Part shown: positions 16,421 through 21,794 of the stretch, one piece after another
Numbering within the stretch: the first letter of the stretch is position 1
Layout: every line of letters begins with the position of its first letter
Source: Streptococcus sp.
GTDB lineage: Bacteria > Bacillota > Bacilli > Lactobacillales > Streptococcaceae
Reading direction: 5' to 3'
Assembly: GCF_030825805.1 (NCBI RefSeq)
Contig: NZ_JAPJPF010000027.1
Location: forward strand, 2,463 to 24,256
DNA length: 21,794 nucleotides
The notes under the pieces: model-generated
Databases searched by the model: none
Told to the model about the DNA's origin: nothing
The model's input: only the letters and a program-made list of their open reading frames with translations
Made by a program: the position numbers and the translations under genes

Positions 16421-17689
16421 TCATAGATAAGCGATAATTTGGGGTAAAACCTCTTCCAGTTTGTCCTGATTGATACGGGCAAAGGCATAGGGACAGCTTT
16501 GAATATAGGCAGATTCGAAGAAGTGGAGAGGGAGACCGCTATGTTTCAGTCGAGCGACCGAAGGGACCTGTCTTAAATCTAGTAAGACTCCTCCAATGAC
16601 CGGCCATACAGGGACGGATAGGGAATGTTGCTGGAGTAGGGAAGAAGCTTGCTCTTTTTGGATGAATTGCTGTTGGTGCAGAAGCTCTTTGTTTTTTGCA
16701 AACATGCCATTATCAATATAGAGGCTCAAGGCCTTCTGCATGACCAAGTTACTTTCGTAGTCGAGTGTACCCTTGAGTTTTAAGACAGGGGCAAGAAGAG
16801 CTTGGGGCAGGACCATAGAAGTGATGCGGAGGGCAGAAAAGAGGCTGGTAGAAAAGGACTTGATGTAGATGACCCGGTCAGATGCATCCAGATAATGAAA
16901 GCTAGGAGAAAAATGTGGATCATAATCTCCCAAGTAATCGTCCTCGACAATATAGACATCATAGAGTTCTGCTAAGGCCAAAATCTGTTCCTTCTCTTGT
17001 TTGCTATAACTATGTCCCAGAGGATAATGGTAGCGGGGAATGGTATAGAAAAATTTGATCCTGCCACTTTTGAAAATGGCTTCCAGTTGGTCAAAGTCAA
17101 TTCCTTGAGGCAAGCGATTGATGCTTTGATAAGGTAAGTCTTGCTCCTGAATTAATTTATTGATGCGGTAATAGGTTGGTTGCTCTACTAGGATTTCTTC
17201 TTTTTGGTTTGGGAAGGCGACCTGGCTTAGGAGGTAGAGGGCTTGCTGGGTTCCTGAGGTGATAACGATTTGTTGCTCCTGGGTATAAATCGCATCTTCT
17301 CGCAGGAGAGAAGCAATAGATTGACGGAGATCGACAAGACCTTCTTGTTTTTCATAGTAGTTGAAGAGGTAATTATCACGACCGACAAGGGTTTCGTTGA
17401 TACAAGTCCGAAAGTCTTCAAAAGCCTGGAAGCGATCTTCCTTGAGGCGAAGAGGCAGGTCGGTATGCTTTCCAGTCTCTTCCTCCAGGACATAATAGCC
17501 GCTTTGGGGCTTAGCATAGATATAGTTCTTGTAGCTGAGCTCGAGCAGGGCCCGTTGGACGGTATCCTTACTGCAGGCATACTGACTGGCTAGTTGGCGA
17601 ACGGAAGGCAGGCGGTCTCCAGTTTTTAGGATCCCCTGGTCAATCTGGTTTTTCAATGTAGTAAAAATCTTTTGGTATTTGGTTGTCAT
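16421..17689 (-). CDS. MocR-type GntR/aminotransferase-fold regulator lacking the PLP lysine
   Basis: 422 aa from ATG 17689 (the frame extends to 17743 but the GntR domain starts MTTKYQKIFTTLKNQI). The N-terminal winged helix has GDRLPSVRQLASQYACSKDTVQRALLEL, as in GntR/MocR proteins. The C-terminal part is a class I aminotransferase fold with TSGTQQALYLLSQVA, IPRYHYPLGHSYS and EDDYLGDYDP, the last holding the Asp that contacts the pyridine nitrogen. In relatives the Schiff-base lysine lies in SFSKTLFP; here the segment reads YIKSFSTSLFSALR, with Thr281 at that place and Lys277 four residues earlier. The target gene is not evident; no pdx genes adjoin. Confidence 0.85.
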   Translation of the reverse strand: MTTKYQKIFTTLKNQIDQGILKTGDRLPSVRQLASQYACSKDTVQRALLELSYKNYIYAKPQSGYYVLEEETGKHTDLPLRLKEDRFQAFEDFRTCINETLVGRDNYLFNYYEKQEGLVDLRQSIASLLREDAIYTQEQQIVITSGTQQALYLLSQVAFPNQKEEILVEQPTYYRINKLIQEQDLPYQSINRLPQGIDFDQLEAIFKSGRIKFFYTIPRYHYPLGHSYSKQEKEQILALAELYDVYIVEDDYLGDYDPHFSPSFHYLDASDRVIYIKSFSTSLFSALRITSMVLPQALLAPVLKLKGTLDYESNLVMQKALSLYIDNGMFAKNKELLHQQQFIQKEQASSLLQQHSLSVPVWPVIGGVLLDLRQVPSVARLKHSGLPLHFFESAYIQSCPYAFARINQDKLEEVLPQIIAYL

Positions 17690-17714
17690 AACTGTCCCCG
17701 TACAATTTTTCTTT

Positions 17715-17743
17715 ATTGTAGTCAATTGGGTGTAAAAAAGCAA
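17715..17743 (-). promoter_or_regulatory. Promoter of the MocR-type gene
   Basis: Minus strand: TTGCTT (17738-17743), 17 bp, TACAAT (17715-17720), about 25 bp before ATG 17689. The ribosome binding site (GGGG) is weak. Confidence 0.6.
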
Positions 17744-17774
17744 CTAAAAAGTGACTCCCTATAAGAGAGTCACT
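17744..17774 (-). terminator. Terminator after trhA
   Basis: AGTGACTC (17767-17774 read on minus) pairs with GAGTCACT (17750-17757) around a short loop, followed on the minus strand by a TTTTT run. Confidence 0.88.
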
Positions 17775-17777
17775 GTC

Positions 17778-18425
17778 TTACATGACATACACAATCGCGA
17801 TATATTGGAGAGCAGAAGCGGCTAAGATGAAGAGGTGCCAAATCATATGGAAATAAGGTTTCTTTTTGGCGTAAAATCCAGCTCCAACTGTATAACACAG
17901 GCCACCCATCAGCATCAAACCCCAGAAGGTTGGACTTGTTTGGCTGATGATCTGTGGGATAATGAAAATCACCAACCATCCCATAATCAAATAGAGGGCC
18001 AAGCTGAATTTTTCATTTACCTTCTTAGCAAAAATCTTGTAGAGTATCCCAAAGATAGTCGTCCCCCATTGAATCAGGATAATGGCATAGCCGAACCAGT
18101 TGTTCATGAGAGAAAGAACGACGGGTGTATAGCTACCTGCAATGGCAATATAAATCATGGAGTGATCGATAATGCGAAGGACATACTTTTGAGGTGAGTC
18201 ATAGGCCATGGCATGGTAAATTGTCGATGAGAGAAACATGAGAAAGAGACTGATGACAAAAATCGAGGTCCCGACAGCTGCTAAAGTCCCATGTGTTTCA
18301 TAACTATAGATAGCAGAAGTTGGAATGAGAAAGAGCATCAAAACAGCCCCGACTGCATGGGTGACACTATTTGCGATTTCTTCTCCAAAGGATAATCGTT
18401 TACTTAATTTACTAGCATAATTCAC
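17778..18425 (-). CDS. trhA: Hemolysin III family / TrhA-type PAQR membrane protein
   Basis: 215 aa with seven predicted transmembrane helices. Conserved residues of the PAQR/hemolysin III family are visible: EEIANSVTHAVGA near the N-terminus, SSTIYHAM, RIIDHSMIYIAIAGSYTPV, and HMIWHLFILAAS near the C-terminus; the His and Asp residues fit the metal site. Bacterial members such as TrhA influence membrane fluidity; the haemolysin name is historical. It starts with GTG 18425, with GAGGAGG about 10 nt upstream inside the preceding gene. Only two bases separate it from the DUF1836 stop, so the two form an operon. Confidence 0.9.
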   Translation of the reverse strand: MNYASKLSKRLSFGEEIANSVTHAVGAVLMLFLIPTSAIYSYETHGTLAAVGTSIFVISLFLMFLSSTIYHAMAYDSPQKYVLRIIDHSMIYIAIAGSYTPVVLSLMNNWFGYAIILIQWGTTIFGILYKIFAKKVNEKFSLALYLIMGWLVIFIIPQIISQTSPTFWGLMLMGGLCYTVGAGFYAKKKPYFHMIWHLFILAASALQYIAIVYVM

Positions 18426-18427
18426 TT

Positions 18428-18871
18428 TTATTTTTCCTCCTCAGAATGAACATGGATATAGGATAGGGTTTCTTGGTAGAGCAAAACGGTACGACAGGCA
18501 GATCCGATAATGGGTGCTAAAGGTTCTTTCTCTTCATGGAGAAAGTCCACAAAACTATTGTAGAGGTCTGCGGAGTTGGCTTGACTCTGCAAGAGGTTCA
18601 AGGTAGCCGCGATCTCTTGAATCGAAAAAACCGTCTTTAAGGTTGTAATAGCAATGAGACGGGCAACCTGCTGTCGCTTGTATTTCTTCTTATCTGGTTT
18701 TGGCAGGTAGCCGTGTTTAACGTAATTATTGACCATGGAAGCCGTTAAGCCCTTGTCTGTTTCTGAGATAAAAGGCGCACACACCTTATTGACATAGAGG
18801 AGGACTTGGTCCAAATAAAGATCAATATCAGGAATTTCTTCCCACTTGGGATAACTGTAGTTGAATAAAAT
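18428..18871 (-). CDS. DUF1836 protein with MerR-like helix-turn-helix, probable ATT start
   Basis: 147 aa if translated from ATT 18871. The shortest standard reading begins at TTG 18814 (128 aa), but the in-frame extension encodes LFNYSYPKWEEIPDIDLYLD, which fits the family start, and no ATG, GTG or TTG occurs between that TTG and the in-frame TAG upstream. AGAGGT (18879-18884) stands 7 nt before the ATT, whereas TTG 18814 has no ribosome binding site. The middle (SMVNNYVKHGYLPKPDKKKYKRQQVARLIAI) looks like a MerR-type DNA-binding domain. First gene of an operon with trhA; its promoter overlaps a perfect dyad, suggesting self-regulation. Confidence 0.8.
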   Translation of the reverse strand: MLFNYSYPKWEEIPDIDLYLDQVLLYVNKVCAPFISETDKGLTASMVNNYVKHGYLPKPDKKKYKRQQVARLIAITTLKTVFSIQEIAATLNLLQSQANSADLYNSFVDFLHEEKEPLAPIIGSACRTVLLYQETLSYIHVHSEEEK

Positions 18872-18889
18872 AGTTATTACCTCTTTGTT

Positions 18890-18937
18890 ATCTAGTTTTA
18901 ATAACTAGATGATAACATGATGGTAATTTTATGTCAA
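18890..18937 (-). promoter_or_regulatory. Promoter of DUF1836-trhA overlapped by a dyad operator
   Basis: Minus strand: perfect TTGACA (18932-18937), 17-bp spacer, TATCAT (18909-18914). ATCTAGTT (18890-18897) and AACTAGAT (18903-18910) form a perfect 8-bp inverted repeat with a 5-bp gap, covering the end of the -10 and the start of transcription. A protein bound there would block the promoter. Confidence 0.75.
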
Positions 18938-18951
18938 GCGAAAATGAAATA

Positions 18952-18960
18952 TGGTACAAT
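18952..18960 (+). promoter_or_regulatory. Extended -10 of yaaA, predicting a leaderless mRNA
   Basis: TGGTACAAT (18952-18960) ends 6 nt before ATG 18967, so transcription would start at or next to the A of the start codon. No ribosome binding site precedes the ATG. Confidence 0.6.
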
Positions 18961-18966
18961 AAATCT

Positions 18967-19695
18967 ATGAAACTATTAATTCCAACTGCAAAAGAAATGA
19001 ATCTGGATACCCCAGAAAAAACGGGTTATCCTGTATCAAATGAGACACAAGCGGTCATCGATGCCTTAGCTTCATTATCTCTAGAAGAGTTAGCCTCACT
19101 TTATAAGATTACTGAAGAGCGGGCAAGTGAAGAAGAGCAACGAATCCGAGCGCTCAAGTCGGGTACAGCTAAGACCTATCCAGCTTTGAATCTCTTCGAC
19201 GGTCTCATGTACCGGAATATCCGCCGTACGGACTGGACGGAAGCAGAAGCGGCTTATGTGCAAGACCATCTCTTGATCACCTCAGCTCTTTATGGGGTGA
19301 TTCCGGCCCTTACTCCGATTGCTCCCCATCGTTTGGACTTTCTCATGAAGCTTAAGGTCCAGGGGAAATCCTTAAAGACTTTTTGGAAGGCTAGCTATGA
19401 TCAAGCTCTTCAGGAGGAAGATCTAATTATTTCTTTGCTTTCCAGTGAGTTTGAAACCGTCTTTTCTAAGGAGATTCAAGATCGGATGGTGACTTTTAAA
19501 TTCCTTGAAGAGAAGAATGGGCTGTTGAAGGTTCACTCAACCATTTCAAAGAAAGCGCGTGGGGCTTTTGTGACAGCTTTATTAGAGAAGCAGATTACAA
19601 AGGTAGAAGAGATGAAGCAGCTAACCTTTAGTGGCTTTGCATACCAGTCTGACTTATCAACTGAAAAACAATTAGTCTTTGTGAAATATGAGTAA
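18967..19695 (+). CDS. yaaA: Peroxide stress protein YaaA
   Basis: 242 aa cytosolic protein of the YaaA/DUF328 family, which in E. coli limits free iron during H2O2 stress and binds DNA. Family signatures: MKLLIPTAKEMN at the start, KTYPALNLFDGLMYRNI, LITSALYGVIPALTPIAPHRLDFLMKLKV, LSSEFETVF and STISKKARGAF. ATG 18967 gives the conserved N-terminus; the open frame to 18931 would add 12 unrelated residues over the promoter. A peroxide-protection role suits an organism that makes H2O2 through GlpO. Divergent from the DUF1836-trhA operon. Confidence 0.93.
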   Translation: MKLLIPTAKEMNLDTPEKTGYPVSNETQAVIDALASLSLEELASLYKITEERASEEEQRIRALKSGTAKTYPALNLFDGLMYRNIRRTDWTEAEAAYVQDHLLITSALYGVIPALTPIAPHRLDFLMKLKVQGKSLKTFWKASYDQALQEEDLIISLLSSEFETVFSKEIQDRMVTFKFLEEKNGLLKVHSTISKKARGAFVTALLEKQITKVEEMKQLTFSGFAYQSDLSTEKQLVFVKYE

Positions 19696-19702
19696 AATAG
19701 AA

Positions 19703-19734
19703 GGTACTAGTCAACAGAGACTAGTACTTTTTTT
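19703..19734 (+). terminator. Terminator after yaaA
   Basis: GTACTAGTC (19704-19712) pairs perfectly with GACTAGTAC (19719-19727), followed by a T run. Confidence 0.93.
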
Positions 19735-19743
19735 CAAGAATCA

Positions 19744-19790
19744 AAAAACGTGTTCATAGCTGGCAACTGTAGTTAGTTGGCTATGAACAC
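19744..19790 (-). terminator. Terminator of the marR gene
   Basis: GTGTTCATAGC (19750-19760) and GCTATGAACAC (19780-19790) form an 11-bp perfect stem, with a nested CAACT/AGTTG stem. The T run follows on the minus strand (19744-19748). It serves the minus-strand marR gene that ends at 19812. Confidence 0.88.
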
Positions 19791-19811
19791 GACTAATTGA
19801 ATGGTTAGAAT

Positions 19812-20258
19812 TTAGTGGGAGCCCTTTAATTTTTTCAGAAGAGTTTGAAGTTGTTTTTGCTCTTCTTCGCTAAAGACACCCATGACTTTTTGAACATTAC
19901 GTATATGATCAGGAAGAACTTCGATAATTTTTTTACGGCCCTTTTCTGTCAAAGAAACGATACAAGCACGACGGTCATCTGGATCGATTTCGCGCTTGAT
20001 CCATCCATCACGCACCATATTTCGAATCACGACGGTCATATTTCCAGAGGTCGCTAAAATACTGTCAATCAGGTTCTGGATACGGAGATCCCCCTTACTG
20101 TACAAGGTTTCCAAAACGGAAAACTGAGTAGGGGTCAACTGATGATCCTTAAAGACATGAGACTCTGCTGCACGAAAAGTCCGTTCCGCCTTGTGAAAGA
20201 CAATCATGGTTTTTAATTCTGTTTGGGCTTCTTCAAATAGTTTTTCTAAATTCTTCAT
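19812..20258 (-). CDS. MarR-family transcriptional regulator
   Basis: 148 aa. The winged-helix core is clear: LTPTQFSVLETLYSKGDLRIQNLIDSILATSGNMTVVIRNMVRDGWIKRE, followed by the wing DPDDRRACIVSLTEKG, and flanking dimerisation helices. MarR proteins usually repress their own gene and a neighbour and respond to small phenolic ligands or oxidants; the target is not known here. ATG 20258 has no ribosome binding site; a TAAAAT -10 lies 6 nt upstream, so the message may be leaderless. It diverges from the aminotransferase gene, with 298 bp between starts. Confidence 0.92.
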   Translation of the reverse strand: MKNLEKLFEEAQTELKTMIVFHKAERTFRAAESHVFKDHQLTPTQFSVLETLYSKGDLRIQNLIDSILATSGNMTVVIRNMVRDGWIKREIDPDDRRACIVSLTEKGRKKIIEVLPDHIRNVQKVMGVFSEEEQKQLQTLLKKLKGSH

Positions 20259-20264
20259 ACTATC

Positions 20265-20295
20265 ATTTTAGCAATAAATAGTATTAGACGCTATT
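20265..20295 (-). promoter_or_regulatory. marR extended -10 and adjacent dyad
   Basis: Minus strand TGCTAAAAT (20265-20273) lies 6 nt before ATG 20258. AATAG (20277-20281) and CTATT (20291-20295) form an inverted repeat just upstream, where a MarR dimer could repress its own promoter. The stretch from 20296 to 20440 shows nothing else I can support. Confidence 0.5.
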
Positions 20296-20442
20296 AAGCC
20301 TTAATATCAAATAGATTACAGGCGGGTGACAAGATAATGGATTTATCAACAGAAGAAAAAATGACTGTTAACTTTAGTGTCAAATTATTTTTTTGTCGAA
20401 TAGTAAGGAGTAGTAAAGTTTCTTTGAATCCTTAGTAAAATC

Positions 20443-20472
20443 TTGCTCCAAGTCTAATCTATGGTGTATAAT
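20443..20472 (+). promoter_or_regulatory. Promoter of the aminotransferase gene
   Basis: TTGCTC (20443-20448), 18-bp spacer, perfect TATAAT (20467-20472). The leader of about 75 nt contains a small TCTGG/CCAGA hairpin; no T-box or riboswitch signature is seen. Confidence 0.6.
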
Positions 20473-20556
20473 ATAGGTATTGTAGACAGTTTCTGGTAGA
20501 GTCTAAGTCTAAATTGGTTCGTCTGGAACTAGTCCCAGATAGAAAGTAGGTAAGGT

Positions 20557-21735
20557 ATGAAAATTTCTGATCGTGTATTAAAGATGGAAGAAAGTGTCAC
20601 CCTGGCAAGTGATGCCAAAGCAAAAAAATTAAAGGCAGAAGGAAAAGATATTCTCTTTCTAACCTTGGGCCAGCCTGATTTTCACACTCCTGAGAATATT
20701 CAAGATGCTGCAGTAGAAGCCATTCGGGATGGGCGGGCTTCCTTTTATACGGTTGCTTCCGGCCTGCCAGCATTAAAGGCTGCCGTCAATACCTATTTCG
20801 AACGCTATTATGGATATTCAGTATCACCAAACCAAGTCACTTTTGCGACTGGAGCGAAGTTCTCGCTCTATACCTTCTTTATGGCTGTGCTCAATCCAGG
20901 TGATGAGGTCATTATCCCGACACCGTACTGGGTCAGCTATGGGGACCAGGTCCTAATGGCGGAAGGGGTTCCTGTCTATGTCAAGGGGCACCAAGTCAAT
21001 GATTTTAAAGTTTCCGTTGAACAATTGGAAGAAGCTCGGTCGGAAAAGACGAAGGTTTTGGTCTTGAATTCTCCATCTAACCCGACAGGTATGATTTATA
21101 GCAAGGAAGAACTCTTAGCCATTGGAAATTGGGCTGTTGAGCATGATATCCTCATCCTTGCAGATGATATCTATGGTCGCCTGGTCTATAACGGGAATGA
21201 GTTCGTTCCAATCTCAAGCTTATCCGAAGCCATTCGCAAACAAACCGTTGTCATCAACGGGGTTTCCAAAGCCTATGCCATGACTGGTTGGCGGGTTGGT
21301 TATGCGGTGGGTGACCCAGAAATCATTGCAGCCATGAGTAAGCTAACCGGTCAGACAACTTCCAATCTGACAGCTGTTTCTCAGTATGCTACGATTGAAG
21401 CCTTGACAGGTCCACAAGACTCAGTAGAGGTGATGCGTCAAGCCTTTGAGGAGCGCTTGAACACCATTTATCCTCTTTTGTGCGAAGTTCCAGGTTTTGA
21501 TGTGATCAAGCCACAGGGAGCTTTCTATCTCTTCCCAAATGTCAAAAAAGCCATGGAGATGAAAGGTTATACGGATGTGACAGAGTTTGCAACTGCCATC
21601 CTGGAAGAAGTGGGAGTTGCCCTCATCACAGGTGCTGGATTTGGAGCTCCAGAGAATGTCCGTCTTAGCTATGCGACTGACTCGGAGACCCTGAAGGAAG
21701 CTGTTCGCCGCTTGCATCAATTTATGGAAAATTAA
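20557..21735 (+). CDS. Class I PLP-dependent aminotransferase (aspartate aminotransferase-like)
   Basis: 392 aa, full length for class I aminotransferases. LTLGQPDFHTPENIQ at the N-terminus, FATGAKFSLYTFFMA, PTPYWVSYGDQV, NSPSNPTGMIY, ADDIYGRLVYNG and NGVSKAYAMTGWRVGY with the Schiff-base Lys238, then the substrate-binding Arg near VRLSYATDSE. It transfers an amino group between aspartate or a similar donor and 2-oxoglutarate; the Asp specificity is the usual assignment for AspB-type proteins but is not proved by sequence. The ribosome binding site (AGGTAAGG) is close to the ATG. In this genus it commonly precedes asnS, which would lie beyond the window. Confidence 0.92.
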   Translation: MKISDRVLKMEESVTLASDAKAKKLKAEGKDILFLTLGQPDFHTPENIQDAAVEAIRDGRASFYTVASGLPALKAAVNTYFERYYGYSVSPNQVTFATGAKFSLYTFFMAVLNPGDEVIIPTPYWVSYGDQVLMAEGVPVYVKGHQVNDFKVSVEQLEEARSEKTKVLVLNSPSNPTGMIYSKEELLAIGNWAVEHDILILADDIYGRLVYNGNEFVPISSLSEAIRKQTVVINGVSKAYAMTGWRVGYAVGDPEIIAAMSKLTGQTTSNLTAVSQYATIEALTGPQDSVEVMRQAFEERLNTIYPLLCEVPGFDVIKPQGAFYLFPNVKKAMEMKGYTDVTEFATAILEEVGVALITGAGFGAPENVRLSYATDSETLKEAVRRLHQFMEN

Positions 21736-21740
21736 AAATT

Positions 21741-21794
21741 AAGAGAGTGGGACAGAAATCGGTAATTCGTTAGAATTCGATTTCGTCGTCCCAC
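21741..21794. repeat. Inverted copy of the structured repeat (hairpin C), cut by the window edge
   Basis: These 54 bases are the exact reverse complement of 11969-12022. The window ends inside the element, which presumably continues. Right after the aminotransferase stop, the hairpin may serve as its terminator. Confidence 0.9.

Noticed and set aside
17227..17593. Frames on both strands inside the MocR-type gene
   Set aside because: They overlap a full, conserved gene, have no start signals and look like shadows.
20480..20556. T-box or riboswitch in the aminotransferase leader
   Set aside because: Only a 5-bp hairpin is seen; no specifier loop, T-box sequence or terminator pair is present.

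Overview
The window looks like a low-GC Gram-positive chromosome, almost certainly a Streptococcus of the mitis/sanguinis type. The reasons are an LPXTG surface protein with FctA-like pilin domains, a GlpK-GlpO-GlpF cluster with the H2O2-producing oxidase GlpO instead of GlpD, two lipoproteins, YaaA, CutC, and short strong hairpin terminators. I recognised families by reading the sequence; no database search was run. No tRNA, rRNA, CRISPR array, insertion sequence or prophage is visible.

Layout. 1-1396 is the 3' part of a cell-wall-anchored protein with 119-residue isopeptide-type repeats and a threonine stalk. 1596-5867 carries small or poorly known genes: a 103-aa protein, a DUF4300-like lipoprotein, two membrane-linked proteins, a CbrC-family protein, a CPBP membrane protease and a decayed second CPBP gene. 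6017-11836 is the glycerol region: an Mga/PRD-like regulator, then glpK-glpO-glpF. A catabolite-response element lies at the glpK promoter, a repeat-rich operator-like block lies further upstream, and GlpK keeps the His232 targeted by the PTS. Glycerol entering through GlpF is phosphorylated by GlpK and oxidised by GlpO to dihydroxyacetone phosphate, with release of H2O2.

11845-12022 is a structured intergenic repeat; part of it recurs inverted at the right edge of the window (21741-21794). Next comes an unlisted 35-aa membrane protein gene on the minus strand (12066-12173), then butA (diacetyl/acetoin reductase), a YpmS-like membrane-anchored protein, cutC and an MmcQ/YjbR protein. From 15619 to 18871 the minus strand holds a lipoprotein, a MocR-type regulator lacking the usual PLP lysine, and a two-gene DUF1836-trhA operon. 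The operon shares a divergent promoter region with yaaA. A MarR regulator (minus) and a class I aminotransferase (plus) close the window.

The main points worth a second look are regulatory or at start sites. DUF1836 seems to start at ATT, with a perfect dyad over its promoter. yaaA and marR both look leaderless with identical geometry. butA has an in-frame upstream start with its own ribosome binding site. The MocR protein has Thr in place of the Schiff-base lysine. I did not find a clear large novel multi-gene system.
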